The notes under the pieces: model-generated
What the model was told of the DNA's origin: nothing
Databases searched by the model: none
What the model saw: the letters and a program-made list of their open reading frames with translations, nothing else
Program-made: the position numbers and the translations under genes
Part shown: piece by piece, positions 8,660-21,584 of the stretch
Numbering within the stretch: position 1 is the stretch's first letter
Layout of the letters: every line of letters starts with the position of its first letter
Assembly (NCBI RefSeq): GCF_000733935.1
Contig: NZ_JPON01000001.1
Span: forward strand, 1,906,501 to 1,970,500
Length of the DNA: 64,000 nucleotides
Source of the DNA: Methylomarinum vadi
Lineage (GTDB): Bacteria; Pseudomonadota; Gammaproteobacteria; Methylococcales; Methylomonadaceae
Direction of reading: 5' to 3'

Positions 8660-10582
8660 TTAATTTTGTTCCGCCGCGCCGCCGATTGGAGATCCTTTCG
8701 CATTTTTTTCCGCTTCTGACGCTTTAACGCCGCCACTAGGCGGAGTATCGTCCCAGCCCTCTGGCGTTCTGACCGGTTTTCTTTCCATCAAATCATCGAT
8801 TTGGTTTTTATCGATGGTCTCATATTTCATCAGGGCTTCGGCCATCGTATGCAAGATATCGCTGTTATCCTTCAGAATTTTCTCCGCCCGCTCGTAGTTT
8901 TTGTCGATGATGGAGCGAATTTCCTCGTCGATGGTGTGCGAGGTCTCTTCCGCGACTGTTTTATGCTGGGTAACGGAACGCCCCAAAAACACCTCGCCTT
9001 CCTCCTCGCTGTAAGCCAGGGGCCCAAGGCGTTGCGACAGCCCCCATTTGGTCACCATGTTCCTGGCCAACTCGGTGGCCCTCTCGATATCGTTGGCGGC
9101 GCCGGTTGAAACTTCCTCCCAACCAAAAATCAATTCTTCGGCAATGCGGCCGCCGTACAAACTGGAAATCATGCTGTCCAGTTTACGCTTGCTGGCGCTG
9201 TATTGGTCCGTTTCCGGCAAGAACATCGTGATGCCCAAGGCGCGGCCGCGCGGCATGATGCTGACCTTGTACACCGGATCGTGGTCGGGCACCAAGCGAC
9301 CGACGATGGCATGGCCGGCCTCGTGGTAAGCGGTCATTTTCTTTTCCTTCTCGCTCATCACCATGGACCGTCTTTCCGCGCCCATGATCAACTTATCCTT
9401 GGCTTTTTCCAGATCGGCCATGCTGACCAAGCGCTTGTTCTGGCGTGCCGCCAACAGAGCCGCTTCGTTGACCAAATTGGCCAAATCCGCGCCGGAAAAG
9501 CCCGGCGTACCCTGCGCGATATATTTGATCTGCACGTCGTCGGCTGACGGCACTTTCTTCATGTGCACTTTCAGAATCTGCTCGCGCCCTTTGACATCGG
9601 GCAAGCCGACCGTGACCTGGCGGTCGAAACGGCCGGGACGCAACAAGGCCTTATCCAGTACATCGGCGCGGTTGGTCGCCGCAATGACGATGATGCCTTC
9701 ATGCCCCTCGAAACCGTCCATTTCCACCAACAACTGGTTCAGGGTCTGCTCGCGTTCGTCGTTGCCTCCGCCGAGACCGGCGCCACGGGAACGACCCACC
9801 GCATCGATCTCATCGATAAAGATGATACATGGCGCATGTTTACGGGCTTGATCGAACATATCGCGAACGCGCGACGCACCCACGCCGACGAACATCTCGA
9901 CGAAATCGGACCCGGAAATGGTAAAGAACGGCACTTTCGCTTCGCCGGCGATGGCCCGGGCCAACAAGGTTTTACCGGTCCCCGGCGGACCCACCATCAA
10001 CGCGCCGCGCGGCACCTTGCCGCCCAGTTTTTGATATTTTGCCGGGTCTTTCAAGAAATCGACCATTTCCTCGACTTCTTCCTTGGCTTCGTCGCAGCCG
10101 GCCACGTCGGCAAAGGTGACCTTGTTCTGGTCTTGGTCCAGCATCCGCGCCTTACTTTTGCCAAATCCCATGGCACCGCCGCGACCGCCGGCTCCCCCGC
10201 CCTGCATTTGCCGCATGAAAAACACCCAAACGGCAATTAGCAACAAAATCGGACCGAAGGAAACGAAAATCTGCATCAACATCGACGGCTCTTCCGGAGG
10301 TTGCGCTTTAATTTCAACACCGTTGGCCAACAGATCGTCGACCAGGTGCGGATCATTCGGGGCAAATGTCTTGAACTGCTGACCTGTCTGCAATTTACCC
10401 TTGATCGAGTTTTCGTCGATAACGACTTCTTGTACCTGCCCTTCCTTCACCGAAGCTATAAACTGCGAATAGGACAGCGTGGCGTCGGCGCGATTCGATC
10501 TCCCGCCAAAATTATTGAATATGGACATCAAAACGACTGCAATGACAACCCATAACACTATATTTTTAATCATATCGTTCAA
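8660..10582 (-). CDS. ftsH: ATP-dependent zinc metalloprotease FtsH
   Basis: The protein has 640 aa. An N-terminal membrane helix (about 5-23), a periplasmic domain and a second membrane helix (about 105-125) are followed by an AAA+ module: Walker A GPPGTGKT, Walker [12 protein letters not shown], second region of homology [20 protein letters not shown]. The M41 protease domain has zinc-binding HEAGHAIVG. FtsH is a hexameric inner-membrane protease that degrades misfolded membrane proteins and, in enterobacteria, sigma-32 and LpxC. The start is a TTG at 10582 preceded by GGAG at 8-bp spacing; an ATG three codons later (10573) is the alternative. It follows rlmE as in E. coli. Confidence 0.98.
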   Translation of the reverse strand: MNDMIKNIVLWVVIAVVLMSIFNNFGGRSNRADATLSYSQFIASVKEGQVQEVVIDENSIKGKLQTGQQFKTFAPNDPHLVDDLLANGVEIKAQPPEEPSMLMQIFVSFGPILLLIAVWVFFMRQMQGGGAGGRGGAMGFGKSKARMLDQDQNKVTFADVAGCDEAKEEVEEMVDFLKDPAKYQKLGGKVPRGALMVGPPGTGKTLLARAIAGEAKVPFFTISGSDFVEMFVGVGASRVRDMFDQARKHAPCIIFIDEIDAVGRSRGAGLGGGNDEREQTLNQLLVEMDGFEGHEGIIVIAATNRADVLDKALLRPGRFDRQVTVGLPDVKGREQILKVHMKKVPSADDVQIKYIAQGTPGFSGADLANLVNEAALLAARQNKRLVSMADLEKAKDKLIMGAERRSMVMSEKEKKMTAYHEAGHAIVGRLVPDHDPVYKVSIMPRGRALGITMFLPETDQYSASKRKLDSMISSLYGGRIAEELIFGWEEVSTGAANDIERATELARNMVTKWGLSQRLGPLAYSEEEGEVFLGRSVTQHKTVAEETSHTIDEEIRSIIDKNYERAEKILKDNSDILHTMAEALMKYETIDKNQIDDLMERKPVRTPEGWDDTPPSGGVKASEAEKNAKGSPIGGAAEQN

Positions 10583-10743
10583 GTTACACGCTCCGGACCG
10601 CTCTAGTCCTTACTTTAAACATATTGAATCATTGTATCAGGAAAGATTCGACCTGACGCTTTATTTGGCTATTGCCGCGCTTGTTTGCCCTGCCCGTCGA
10701 TAAATGCAATAACCCATAAGTTGGGATATAAGTCCCAATCGGA

Positions 10744-11361
10744 TTATTTAAACCCTTTGGCTAAAATATAAACTTCGTTGCTTCGCGATCGCGACGACTT
10801 GGGCTTCCTGATCACAACGCTGTGGAAATGTTTTCTGACTTCATTGATATATTCGTCGAAGCCGGCGCCTTGAAACATTTTAATCAGAAACGTCCCGCCT
10901 TTAGCTAACACGGTTAACGCAGTATCCAGCGCCAATTCTCCCAGATAGATGGCTCGCGGCTGATCCATTGCCTTGTTACCGCTCATATTGGGCGCCATAT
11001 CGGACAATAACAGATGCACCGGCTCGCCATTCAAAACGCGGTACAATTCGTCCAGCACGTCGTTTTCTCGAAAATCGCCCTGAATAAAATCGACCCCTTC
11101 GATTGGATCGATCGGCAACAAATCCAGCGCGATGATTTTGTCTTTTTTGCCGATGATCTTCCTGACATATTCCGACCATCCTCCCGGTGCTGCGCCAAGA
11201 TCGATCACATTCATACCGGGTTTTATGATTTTATCCTTCTCCTGAATCTCCATCAGCTTGAAAACGGCCCGCGAGCGGTATCCCATGGCCTGAGCTTTTT
11301 TGACATACTCATCCAGGAAATGTTCCTGCATCCATTGATTGCTACTTTTACTTCGCGCCAT
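10744..11361 (-). CDS. rlmE: 23S rRNA (uridine-2552-2'-O) methyltransferase
   Basis: This 205-aa RrmJ/FtsJ enzyme methylates the ribose of U2552 in the ribosomal A-loop using SAM. It shows the SAM-binding [15 protein letters not shown] and the K-D-K-E catalytic tetrad: a lysine in [10 protein letters not shown], the aspartate in [12 protein letters not shown], the lysine in LIKMFQGAG, and the glutamate in [10 protein letters not shown]. It is divergent from yhbY and upstream of ftsH, the same arrangement as in E. coli, where rlmE-ftsH is heat-inducible. Confidence 0.97.
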   Translation of the reverse strand: MARSKSSNQWMQEHFLDEYVKKAQAMGYRSRAVFKLMEIQEKDKIIKPGMNVIDLGAAPGGWSEYVRKIIGKKDKIIALDLLPIDPIEGVDFIQGDFRENDVLDELYRVLNGEPVHLLLSDMAPNMSGNKAMDQPRAIYLGELALDTALTVLAKGGTFLIKMFQGAGFDEYINEVRKHFHSVVIRKPKSSRSRSNEVYILAKGFK

Positions 11362-11410
11362 ATTTTTTGTAGTGTAAAATTGTTTGGTTTTTCATATTCA
11401 AGGAAGCAGA

Positions 11411-11677
11411 GTGACTCCCGCCGACAAAAAGAAACTGAAAGCCCAGGCTCACCCGTTAAAACCCGTTATTATTATCGGCCAAGCCGGTCTCACGCCGGCC
11501 GTATTGAATGAAACCGAACTGGCTCTCGACGCGCACGAATTGATTAAAGTCAAAATTCGCGCCGAACGTGAAGAACGCATGCAAATCCGCGACCGGCTTT
11601 GTTCCGAAACTGGCGCGGAACTGATACAGACGATCGGCCAAATAGTAGTGATTTACCGAAAAAATCCGGATAAATAA
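11411..11677 (+). CDS. yhbY: YhbY, CRM-domain RNA-binding protein
   Basis: This 88-aa single CRM-domain (CRS1/YhbY) protein is associated with 50S subunit assembly. The conserved LKAQAHPLKPVIIIGQAGLT (residues 9-28) is followed by ELALDAHELIKVKI, with the GxxG-type loop region of the fold. I chose the GTG at 11411, preceded by AAGGAAG at 11400-11405, because the protein then begins like known YhbY. An upstream in-frame start at 11384 would add nine unconserved residues. The gene is divergent from rlmE and ends in a bidirectional terminator shared with greA. Confidence 0.93.
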   Translation: MTPADKKKLKAQAHPLKPVIIIGQAGLTPAVLNETELALDAHELIKVKIRAEREERMQIRDRLCSETGAELIQTIGQIVVIYRKNPDK

Positions 11678-11702
11678 AAAAGGGACGCATGTCCCCTTTT
11701 TT
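11675..11702. terminator. Bidirectional terminator between yhbY and greA
   Basis: GGGAC and GTCCC form a short stem around GCAT, flanked by A-run and T-run on either side. It therefore works for plus-strand yhbY and minus-strand greA. Confidence 0.85.
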
Positions 11703-11723
11703 CCATATAGGCCGCCAACGCGG

Positions 11724-12200
11724 TCAGATATATTGAATCGACAGAATTTCGTATTCTATATCGCCGCCAGGCGCCTTGACCGTCACGACATCCTCCACTT
11801 CCTTGCCGATTAATGCGCGGGCGATCGGCGAGCCCACCGAAATACGCCCTTCCTTGATGTCGGCCTCGTCTTCGCCGACGATTTGATAGGTCACGACCTT
11901 ACCCGAATCCAAATCTTCGATTTCAACCGTCGCGCCAAAAATGACCTTGCCGTTGGCGTCCATTTTGGTCACATCGATGATGTTGGCATTGGATAGTTTC
12001 GCTTCGATTTCGGCGATACGGCCTTCGGCGAAGCTTTGTTGCTCCCTCGCGGCATGATATTCGGCATTCTCTTTCAAATCACCATGTTCACGCGCTTCGG
12101 CAATGGCGGCAATAATTCTTGGACGAACGACGGTTTTCAGTTCTTCCAATTCCGCGCGTAATTTATTTGCCCCCGTTACGGTTAAAGGCACTTTATTCAT
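11724..12200 (-). CDS. greA: Transcription elongation factor GreA
   Basis: The protein has 158 aa. The N-terminal antiparallel coiled coil includes [20 protein letters not shown]-type residues (here [20 protein letters not shown] near 40-60), whose acidic tip (D, E) reaches into the RNA polymerase secondary channel. The C-terminal FKBP-like domain contains [20 protein letters not shown]. GreA stimulates cleavage of backtracked transcripts. A GGGAG ribosome binding site precedes the ATG. Last gene of the dapB-carA-carB-greA run on the minus strand; carB ends about 50 bp upstream. Confidence 0.98.
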   Translation of the reverse strand: MNKVPLTVTGANKLRAELEELKTVVRPRIIAAIAEAREHGDLKENAEYHAAREQQSFAEGRIAEIEAKLSNANIIDVTKMDANGKVIFGATVEIEDLDSGKVVTYQIVGEDEADIKEGRISVGSPIARALIGKEVEDVVTVKAPGGDIEYEILSIQYI

Positions 12201-12250
12201 TGACTACTCCCAATTAATGTTTGCTGTGATCTATTGAAATCGAGTTCCGT

Positions 12251-15200
12251 TCACAAAGAATTATGCAAATCCTGCAGGCAATTCACGTCACCCGCGCTTA
12301 ACTCGCCCAACGCGTAACAAGCCGCTCTGGCGCCGGCCATAGTCGTGTAATAAGTCACGCGTTGCTGTAGAGCCTCCCTTCTCATGGTAAAGGAGTCGGT
12401 AATAGATTTCAGCCCCTCAGTGGTATTGACAATCAATTGGAATTGTCCGTTTTTGATCATATCCACAGTATTCGGGCGACCTTCATTGACCTTGAAGACC
12501 TCTTCGCAAGGAATACCGGCTTCCTTCAAGACTCTCGCCGTCCCGCGAGTCGCCACGATCTGATAATTTTTCTCGATCAACATTCTCGCCACCTCGGCCA
12601 CTTTCGGCTTATCGGTATCACGAATGCTCATCAGCACTTTTCCGCTGTGGCTCAAATCGATACCGGCGGCCCGCTGCGATTTGGCGAAGGCTTCGCCGAA
12701 AGTCTTGCCGACCCCCATGACCTCGCCGGTCGATTTCATTTCCGGCCCCAGCAACGGGTCGACTCCGGGGAATTTGATAAACGGAAACACCGCTTCCTTA
12801 ACCGAGTAATACGCGGGAATACGTTCCTCGGTAATTCCTTGCTCCTTCAAGGATTTCCCGGTCATGCAGCGAGCGGCGATCTTGGCCAGCGGATAACCGG
12901 TCGCCTTGGACACGAACGGCGCGGTCCGGGAAGCGCGCGGATTGACCTCCAGCACATAAATGGTTTCGCCCTGAATGGCGAACTGCGTGTTCATCAAGCC
13001 GCAAACGCCCAGGGCTTCCGCCATTTTCGCCACCTGCTCCCGCAGTTGGTCCTGGATCGCCGGCGCCAGGTCATAAGGCGGAATGGAACACGCCGAATCG
13101 CCGGAATGGACACCGGCCTGCTCGATATGTTCCATCAGCCCGCCAATCAAACAGGTTTCGCCATCGTAGATGGCGTCAACGTCCATTTCCACGGCGTCGT
13201 CCAGGAACCGGTCCAACAATACCGGCGAATCGTTCGAAACCGTCACCGCTTCTTTCATGTAACGGCGCAGGCCCTCTTCATTGGTGACGATTTCCATCGC
13301 CCTGCCGCCCAAGACATAGGATGGCCTCACCACCAGCGGATAACCCAAATCCTTGGCCGAATTGACCGCCTCCTCGACCGAGCGCGCAGTCGCATTAGGC
13401 GGCTGCAACAAGTCCAACCGCTCCAGCAATTTTTGGAACCGCTCCCGGTCTTCCGCCAGGTCGATGGAATCCGGCGAGGTGCCGATTATCGGCGCGCCGG
13501 CGGCTTCTAGCGCCCGCGCCAGCTTCAAAGGGGTCTGCCCGCCGTACTGGACGATGACGCCCTTCGGTTGTTCCAGCGTGATAATTTCCAATACGTCTTC
13601 CAACGTCAACGGCTCGAAATACAGCCGGTCGGACGTATCGAAATCGGTGGATACCGTCTCCGGGTTGCAGTTGACCATGATGGTTTCATAGCCGTCTTCA
13701 CGCAAAGCCAGGGCTGCATGCACGCAGCAATAATCGAACTCGATCCCTTGGCCGATGCGGTTCGGGCCGCCGCCCAAAATAACAATCTTTTCCCTGTCGC
13801 TAACCCGGGCTTCGCATTCTTCCTCGTAGGTGGAATACAAATAGGCCGTATCCGAGGCGAATTCGGCGGCGCAGGAATCGATCCGTTTGTAAACCGGATG
13901 GATATTTTGTTTGTGGCGCACGTTGCGTACTTCCGATTCCTTGGTGTCGAGCAACTTGGCCAGGCGGGCATCGGAAAAACCCTTGCGTTTCAGCCGCAGC
14001 AGTTCGCCCTCGGCCAGCGTCGGCAAAGTCTTGGTCGCCAGCGTTTTCTCGGTCGACACCAAATCTTCGACCTGGGACAGGAACCAAGGATCGATCTTAC
14101 AGGCTTCGTGAATATCGGCAAAACTCATGCCGCTACGGAACGCGTCGGCCAAATACCACAGCCGGCGCGGCCCTGGGTGGCGCAACTCGCGCTGGATGAT
14201 TTCCTGGGCATTTTCCTCGCCCAAGTCGGCGATTTCGTCCAGGCCGTCGACCCCGATTTCCAAACCGCGCAGCGCTTTTTGCAACGATTCCTGGAAGGTG
14301 CGGCCTATCGCCATCACCTCGCCGACCGATTTCATTTGCGTGGTCAAGCGGTCATCGGCCTGCGGGAATTTTTCGAAAGCGAAACGCGGCACCTTGGTGA
14401 CCACATAATCGATGGACGGCTCGAACGAGGCCGGCGTCTTTCCGCCGGTAATTTCATTCCGCAGTTCATCCAGCGTGTAACCGACCGCCAGTTTCGCCGC
14501 CACCTTGGCGATCGGAAAACCAGTGGCCTTCGAGGCCAAGGCCGAGGAACGGGATACCCGCGGATTCATTTCGATCACCACCAAGCGGCCGTCTTCCGGA
14601 TTGATCGCCACCTGCACGTTGGAACCGCCGGTATCGACGCCGATTTCCCGCAGCACGTCGATGGATAGATTCCGCAGGATCTGATACTCCTTGTCGGTCA
14701 GGGTCTGTGCCGGCGCGACGGTAATCGAATCGCCGGTATGCACCCCCATCGGATCGAAGTTCTCGATCGAACAGACGATGATGCAATTGTCCTTGGAGTC
14801 GCGCACGACCTCCATCTCGAATTCCTTCCATCCCAGCACCGATTCTTCGATCAGCAATTCATTGGTCGGCGACAAATACAGGCCGCGTTCGCAGATTTCG
14901 ATGAATTCTTCGCGGTTATAAGCAATTCCGCCGCCGCTGCCGCCCATCGTGAAAGAAGGGCGAATAATGGTCGGATAACCCACTTGCTCTTGCGCGGCGA
15001 ATGCTTCCTCCATGGAATGGGCGACCCGGGATTTGGCCACCTGGTAACCGATCTTACGCATCGCCTGGTTGAACAAATCACGGTCTTCCGCTTTTCTGAT
15101 CGCCTCCTTGCTGGCGCCGATCATCTCGACGCCGTATTTTTCCAGCACGCCGTGGGCATCGAGATCCAATGCGCAATTCAACGCGGTCTGCCCGCCCATG

Positions 15201-15466
15201 GTCGGCAGAACGGCGTCAGGACGCTCTTTTTCGATGATTTTCTCGACCGTTTGCCAATCGATCGGCTCGATATAAATGGCATCGGCCATGTCCGGATCGG
15301 TCATGATCGTCGCCGGATTGGAGTTCACCAAAATGACGCGGTAACCTTCCTCGCGCAGCGCCTTACAGGCTTGCGTGCCGGAATAATCGAATTCACAAGC
15401 CTGGCCGATAACGATGGGACCGGCGCCCAATATTAAAATGGATTGTATGTCAGTTCTTTTTGGCAT
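12251..15466 (-). CDS. carB: Carbamoyl-phosphate synthase large subunit
   Basis: The protein has 1071 aa, full length for CarB. Two homologous ATP-grasp halves are visible: the first begins [20 protein letters not shown], the second [20 protein letters not shown] (near residue 560). An oligomerisation domain lies between them and an MGS-like allosteric domain at the C terminus. It joins bicarbonate, ATP and glutamine-derived ammonia into carbamoyl phosphate for arginine and pyrimidines. The ammonia comes from CarA, encoded 26 bp upstream. Confidence 0.98.
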   Translation of the reverse strand: MPKRTDIQSILILGAGPIVIGQACEFDYSGTQACKALREEGYRVILVNSNPATIMTDPDMADAIYIEPIDWQTVEKIIEKERPDAVLPTMGGQTALNCALDLDAHGVLEKYGVEMIGASKEAIRKAEDRDLFNQAMRKIGYQVAKSRVAHSMEEAFAAQEQVGYPTIIRPSFTMGGSGGGIAYNREEFIEICERGLYLSPTNELLIEESVLGWKEFEMEVVRDSKDNCIIVCSIENFDPMGVHTGDSITVAPAQTLTDKEYQILRNLSIDVLREIGVDTGGSNVQVAINPEDGRLVVIEMNPRVSRSSALASKATGFPIAKVAAKLAVGYTLDELRNEITGGKTPASFEPSIDYVVTKVPRFAFEKFPQADDRLTTQMKSVGEVMAIGRTFQESLQKALRGLEIGVDGLDEIADLGEENAQEIIQRELRHPGPRRLWYLADAFRSGMSFADIHEACKIDPWFLSQVEDLVSTEKTLATKTLPTLAEGELLRLKRKGFSDARLAKLLDTKESEVRNVRHKQNIHPVYKRIDSCAAEFASDTAYLYSTYEEECEARVSDREKIVILGGGPNRIGQGIEFDYCCVHAALALREDGYETIMVNCNPETVSTDFDTSDRLYFEPLTLEDVLEIITLEQPKGVIVQYGGQTPLKLARALEAAGAPIIGTSPDSIDLAEDRERFQKLLERLDLLQPPNATARSVEEAVNSAKDLGYPLVVRPSYVLGGRAMEIVTNEEGLRRYMKEAVTVSNDSPVLLDRFLDDAVEMDVDAIYDGETCLIGGLMEHIEQAGVHSGDSACSIPPYDLAPAIQDQLREQVAKMAEALGVCGLMNTQFAIQGETIYVLEVNPRASRTAPFVSKATGYPLAKIAARCMTGKSLKEQGITEERIPAYYSVKEAVFPFIKFPGVDPLLGPEMKSTGEVMGVGKTFGEAFAKSQRAAGIDLSHSGKVLMSIRDTDKPKVAEVARMLIEKNYQIVATRGTARVLKEAGIPCEEVFKVNEGRPNTVDMIKNGQFQLIVNTTEGLKSITDSFTMRREALQQRVTYYTTMAGARAACYALGELSAGDVNCLQDLHNSL

Positions 15467-15492
15467 TTTTGGATTAACTTTATTCAGCTAAA

Positions 15493-16623
15493 TTATTGGG
15501 CGGCTTGATTCATCATGGCGATAAAATCATCGAACAGGGATTCCACGTCGTGTGGTCCCGGACTGGCTTCTGGATGCCCCTGAAAACTCATCGCCGGACA
15601 ATCGGTCCGCTCGATGCCCTGCAAGCTGCCATCGAATAAAGAATGGTAGGTTGCCTTGACATAGCCCGGCAACGACTCCTCATCCACCGCGAAACCATGA
15701 TTTTGACTACTGATCATGACTCTTCCGCTCGCTTTCTCCTGAACCGGATGGTTGGCGCCGTGGTGGCCGAATTTCATTTTTACCGTTTTAGCGCCGCTGG
15801 CCAATGCCAACAGTTGATGGCCCAGGCAAATTCCAAACACCGGAACCTTCTTATCGAGAATCGTTTTAATCGCCTCGATCGCATACGTGCAAGGCTCGGG
15901 ATCGCCGGGGCCGTTGGATAAAAACACCCCGTCCGGATTCATCGCCAAAACCTCTTCGGCCGCCGTCGTCGCCGGCACGACGGTAACCTTGCAGCCGCGA
16001 TTGGCCAACAGGCGCAGAATATTGCGCTTGACTCCAAAATCATAAGCCACGACATGCTTGTTCAGGTTTTCCGCCTCGGCATGGCCTTTCCCCAAGCGCC
16101 AAACATCTTCGCGCCAAACATACTGTTCGGAAGTCGTCACTTCCTTGGCCAAATCCATGCCTTTTAACCCGGCAAAGCCGTCGATCGCTTTCAAAGCCTG
16201 TTCGCTGTCGACCGTTTCTCCGGCCATCACGCAACCCCGCTGCGCCCCCTTGTCGCGCAAAATACGGGTTAACTTACGGGTATCGATATCGGCAATCGCG
16301 ACGACATTATTGTCGCGCAAATAGTCGCTCAAGGTTTTTTCCGAACGCCAGTTACTGGAAAACATCGGCACGTCACGAACTACCAGGCCGCTGGCATAGA
16401 CCGCCGCGGACTCGTTATCCTCGGCATTGGTGCCGACATTACCGATGTGTGGATAGGTGAGCGTCACAATTTGCCGGGCATAGGAAGGATCACTGAGGAT
16501 TTCCTGGTACCCTGTGAGTGAAGTATTAAAAACCACTTCTCCAACGGAACAGCCGTCGGCACCAATCGACACGCCATTGAAGACCGTTCCGTCTTCCAAT
16601 ACCAGCAATGCAGGTTTGTTCAA
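15493..16623 (-). CDS. carA: Carbamoyl-phosphate synthase small subunit (glutaminase)
   Basis: The protein has 376 aa. The N-terminal CPSase domain ([20 protein letters not shown]) precedes a class I glutamine amidotransferase domain with nucleophile cysteine in [13 protein letters not shown] and the His-Glu pair in [14 protein letters not shown]. It delivers ammonia to CarB. I place the start at the TTG on 16623-16621: AAGGTGG lies six bases upstream, and the protein then starts at the conserved [11 protein letters not shown]. An upstream in-frame start at 16662 would add 13 unconserved residues. TTG starts are unusual and could lower expression. A hairpin in the leader is listed separately. 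Confidence 0.96.
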   Translation of the reverse strand: MNKPALLVLEDGTVFNGVSIGADGCSVGEVVFNTSLTGYQEILSDPSYARQIVTLTYPHIGNVGTNAEDNESAAVYASGLVVRDVPMFSSNWRSEKTLSDYLRDNNVVAIADIDTRKLTRILRDKGAQRGCVMAGETVDSEQALKAIDGFAGLKGMDLAKEVTTSEQYVWREDVWRLGKGHAEAENLNKHVVAYDFGVKRNILRLLANRGCKVTVVPATTAAEEVLAMNPDGVFLSNGPGDPEPCTYAIEAIKTILDKKVPVFGICLGHQLLALASGAKTVKMKFGHHGANHPVQEKASGRVMISSQNHGFAVDEESLPGYVKATYHSLFDGSLQGIERTDCPAMSFQGHPEASPGPHDVESLFDDFIAMMNQAAQ

Positions 16624-16647
16624 GATTAGCCACCTTAAAATGTGCAA

Positions 16648-16678
16648 AACGGGATAAACCACGCAGGCCTATCCCGTT
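16648..16678 (-). promoter_or_regulatory. Leader hairpin upstream of carA (possible attenuator)
   Basis: AACGGGATA and TATCCCGTT form a perfect 9-bp stem with a 13-nt loop, 25 bp before the carA TTG. A T-rich run precedes it on the minus strand, and only a weak T-run follows. Pyrimidine-sensitive attenuation is known for some pyrimidine genes, but this assignment is a guess from position. Confidence 0.35.
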
Positions 16679-16814
16679 GTTTAAGACAAAAAATAAGGGT
16701 AATTCTACGAAATTATGACCAGGAATTCATTAACAATTTGCCGACATTCAAAAGGCCAAGAGCAATCCGACACGCCAATCGAACGGATTATCGGCCACAA
16801 ACTCCGCTAGACGC

Positions 16815-18766
<1,952 letters not shown>

Positions 18767-18824
18767 AACGTAAATAACCGCCAACAAGCGCGGCGGTATT
18801 TTGAATCCTGTTTAAAGGAAAGAA

Positions 18825-18848
18825 AGGGGCTGTATGATACCAGCCCCT
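18825..18848 (-). terminator. Hairpin between dnaK and dnaJ
   Basis: On the minus strand GGGGCTG pairs with CAGCCCC and is followed by TTTCTTT. It lies 13 bp after the dnaK stop. It could be a partial terminator or an RNA processing site that lowers dnaJ relative to dnaK. Confidence 0.6.
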
Positions 18849-18860
18849 GCTTGGAACAAC

Positions 18861-20792
18861 TTATTTTTTATCGTCTTTGACTTCTTCGAACTCGGCATCG
18901 ACGACACCGTCGTCGGCGGCACTTTCTTGCTGTGCCTGGCCGGCATCGCCTTGCGCGGTGCCCTCGGCGCCTCCTTTTTGCGCATAGACGCGTTCGGCCA
19001 ATTTGCCGGACAACTCGGTCAATGCCGCTGTTTTCGCGTCGATCGCTTCTTTATCGTTGCCTTTGATGGCTTCCTTCAGCTCATTGATAGCGGTCTCGAT
19101 CGACGATTTCTCGTCCGCCGCGACTTGGTCGCCCAATTCATGCATGGATTTTTCCGTGGCATGAATCATGCTTTCCGCCGTATTGCGCGCCGCGACCAAC
19201 TCGGTCACTTTTTTATCCTCGTCGGCATGCGCCTCGGCGTCTTTGACCATACGTTCGACCTCATCGTCGGACAAGCCGCTGGACGCCTTGATGACGATGG
19301 ACTGTTGTTTGCCGGTCGCCTTGTCTTTCGCCGACACATTCAAAATACCGTTGGCATCGATATCGAACGACACCTCGATCTGAGGCACGCCGCGCGGCGC
19401 CGGCGGAATGTCGGTCAAATCGAAACGGCCCAACGACTTGTTGCCGGCCGCCACTTCCCGTTCGCCTTGCAAGACATGAACCGTCACGGCGGTCTGATTG
19501 TCTTCGGCCGTCGAGAAAACCTGCGAAGCATTGGTCGGAATCGTGGTATTTTTCTCGATCAGTTTGGTCATCACGCCGCCCAGGGTTTCGATACCCAAAG
19601 ACAACGGCGTTACGTCCAACAACAACACGTCCTTAACGTCGCCGCCCAAAACGCCGGCTTGAATTGCCGCGCCCAGGGCTACCGCCTCATCCGGATTCAC
19701 GTCCTTACGCGGTTCCTTGCCAAACAGTTCCTTAACGAACTGCTGAACTTTCGGCATACGGGTCTGACCGCCGACCAAAATCACGTCGTTTATTTGCGAA
19801 GCCGACAGGCCGGCGTCTTTCAAGGCCAATTCGCAAGGATGCTTGGTTTTTTCGATCAAATCCTCGACCAGCGCTTCCAATTTGGCCCGCGTCAACTTGA
19901 CATTCAAGTGCTTGGGACCGGTCGCATCCGCGGTCACGTAAGGCAGATTGATATCGGTTTGAGTCGAAGACGACAATTCGATCTTGGCTTTTTCCGCCGC
20001 TTCTTTCAAACGCTGCAACGCCAATGGGTCGTTATGCAGGTCGATGCCGTTTTCCTTTTTGAATTCTTCCGCCAAATAATCGATGATACGCAGGTCGAAG
20101 TCCTCGCCGCCCAAGAAGGTATCGCCATTGGTCGCCAATACTTCGAATTGGTGCTCGCCTTCGATTTCGGCGATTTCGATGATGGAAATATCGAAGGTAC
20201 CGCCGCCCAGATCATAAACCGCGATAGTCGAGTCGCCTTTCGGTTTGTCCATACCGAAGGCCAACGCCGCCGCAGTCGGCTCGTTGATGATCCGTTTGAC
20301 ATCCAAACCGGCGATGCGCCCGGCATCTTTGGTTGCCTGGCGTTGCGAGTCGTTGAAATAAGCCGGCACCGTGATGACCGCTTCTTTGACTTCCTCGCCC
20401 AAATAGGCTTCGGCGTCTTTTTTCAGTTTCATCAGCACGCGGGCGGACACTTCCGGCGCCGCCATTTTTTTGCCGTGGCATTCAACCCAGGCATCGCCAT
20501 TTTCCGCCTCGACGATTTTATAAGGCACCATCTTGATGTCCTTTTGCACGGCCTCGTCCTTAAAACGGCGACCGATCAAACGCTTAATGGCGAACAAGGT
20601 GTTATCGGGGTTGGTTACCGCCTGACGCTTCGCCGACTGGCCCACCAACACTTCGTTATCGCCGGTAAAGGCAATGATCGAAGGTGTCGTACGGGCACCT
20701 TCGCTGTTTTCGATGACGCGCGCGGTCCCATGCTCCAGAATGGCAACACATGAGTTTGTGGTGCCCAAATCAATTCCAATTATCTTACCCAT
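18861..20792 (-). CDS. dnaK: Chaperone DnaK (Hsp70)
   Basis: This 643-aa Hsp70 has the N-terminal [14 protein letters not shown] phosphate-binding motif, [15 protein letters not shown], the ATPase motif [13 protein letters not shown], the interdomain linker DVLLLDVTP, the substrate-binding beta domain and a helical lid. The C terminus reads [14 protein letters not shown], a usual proteobacterial ending. With DnaJ and GrpE it refolds or protects proteins under heat stress. A sigma-32-like promoter overlaps the end of grpE just upstream, in addition to the one before grpE. Confidence 0.99.
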   Translation of the reverse strand: MGKIIGIDLGTTNSCVAILEHGTARVIENSEGARTTPSIIAFTGDNEVLVGQSAKRQAVTNPDNTLFAIKRLIGRRFKDEAVQKDIKMVPYKIVEAENGDAWVECHGKKMAAPEVSARVLMKLKKDAEAYLGEEVKEAVITVPAYFNDSQRQATKDAGRIAGLDVKRIINEPTAAALAFGMDKPKGDSTIAVYDLGGGTFDISIIEIAEIEGEHQFEVLATNGDTFLGGEDFDLRIIDYLAEEFKKENGIDLHNDPLALQRLKEAAEKAKIELSSSTQTDINLPYVTADATGPKHLNVKLTRAKLEALVEDLIEKTKHPCELALKDAGLSASQINDVILVGGQTRMPKVQQFVKELFGKEPRKDVNPDEAVALGAAIQAGVLGGDVKDVLLLDVTPLSLGIETLGGVMTKLIEKNTTIPTNASQVFSTAEDNQTAVTVHVLQGEREVAAGNKSLGRFDLTDIPPAPRGVPQIEVSFDIDANGILNVSAKDKATGKQQSIVIKASSGLSDDEVERMVKDAEAHADEDKKVTELVAARNTAESMIHATEKSMHELGDQVAADEKSSIETAINELKEAIKGNDKEAIDAKTAALTELSGKLAERVYAQKGGAEGTAQGDAGQAQQESAADDGVVDAEFEEVKDDKK

Positions 20793-20837
20793 TGAATTCT
20801 CCAGACTTGATTAACTTAGTAATTTAAAATTAATACT

Positions 20838-20866
20838 GATATGCGGCTAAATGCTTTAAATTCAAG
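20838..20866 (-). promoter_or_regulatory. Sigma-32-like promoter before dnaK
   Basis: CTTGAA (20866-20861) is followed after 14 bases by CCGCATATC (20846-20838). The consensus is CTTGAA, 11-16 bases, CCCCATNT. The -10 part has one mismatch in its CCCC run. It overlaps the last codons of grpE. Confidence 0.6.
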
Positions 20867-21518
20867 CCTGCTCATCAATTTTTGTCTCGCCGGACGGTTT
20901 GTCTTCCGCCTTGGAGACCACTACCATGGCCGGACGAATCAAACGGCCGTTCAGCAGATAGCCTTTTTGCAAAACATTCAGCACCGTATTCGGTTCGGCA
21001 TCGGCAGACGGCATCATGCTCATCGCCTGGTGCTTTTCGGGATCGAACGGTTGCCCGACAGGATCGATCACTTCGATATTGAATTTTGCGAAGACCGCTT
21101 CGAATTGTTTCAAGGTTAATTCGCTGCCTTCGCGTAGCTTGACCACTTCCGGACTGTCTCCGTTGGCCGCCTGAATACCGAGCTCCAAACTATCCATCAC
21201 AGTCAACAACTCCTTGGCGAACTTTTCCAAGGCGAATTTATGCGCGTTTTCAAGATCGATGCGAGTCCGGCGTTTCAAATTTTCCATTTCCGCCTGCATG
21301 CGCACCATTTTTTCCCAATTCTCGGCGGCCTTTTTTTCCGCCGCGGCCAGTTGCTTTTGCAATTCTTCAACGGTCAGCTCCGGTTGCTCCACGACTTCCG
21401 GCGCCGCCTCGCTTTCTGGCGCCTCGTCATTTTCACCGGCTTGTTCAAGCACTTCTTCGCCCAGTTCGTTGTCTGGCTTAGGTTCTTGAATTTCAGGCTT
21501 ATCCTGCTCGTTACTCAT
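20862..21518 (-). CDS. grpE: GrpE, DnaK nucleotide exchange factor
   Basis: The protein has 218 aa. An acidic, disordered N terminus (about 1-45) is followed by a long coiled coil (ELQKQLAAAEKKAAENWEKM onward), the helix with ENLKRRTRIDLENAHKFALEKF, and a C-terminal beta wing including EVIDPVGQPFDPEKHQAMS and VLQKGYLLNGRLIRPAMVVV. It is the thermosensor and ADP-release factor for DnaK. It sits between hrcA and dnaK, with a near-consensus sigma-32 promoter directly upstream. Confidence 0.97.
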   Translation of the reverse strand: MSNEQDKPEIQEPKPDNELGEEVLEQAGENDEAPESEAAPEVVEQPELTVEELQKQLAAAEKKAAENWEKMVRMQAEMENLKRRTRIDLENAHKFALEKFAKELLTVMDSLELGIQAANGDSPEVVKLREGSELTLKQFEAVFAKFNIEVIDPVGQPFDPEKHQAMSMMPSADAEPNTVLNVLQKGYLLNGRLIRPAMVVVSKAEDKPSGETKIDEQA

Positions 21519-21555
21519 TTATCACTCCCGAATGTTGAAATTTTTTGTGTTAGTT

Positions 21556-21584
21556 AAGATGGGGGTTTTCATTTAGGATTCAAG
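21556..21584 (-). promoter_or_regulatory. Sigma-32 heat-shock promoter before grpE
   Basis: CTTGAA (21584-21579), 14 bases, then CCCCATCTT (21564-21556) matches the sigma-32 consensus at nearly every position. It overlaps the 3' end of hrcA and lies about 40 bp before the grpE start. The grpE-dnaK-dnaJ genes are thus probably heat-inducible through sigma-32 on top of HrcA control. Confidence 0.85.

Noticed and set aside
12437-14668. Long plus-strand frames opposite carB
   Set aside because: They lie wholly inside carB, which is full length and conserved; the translations have no domain-like features.
18834-20753. 639-codon open frame antisense to dnaK
   Set aside because: It mirrors the dnaK codon pattern on the opposite strand. 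Long antisense frames opposite dnaK are a well-known artefact of biased codon use, and no ribosome binding site or family match is seen.
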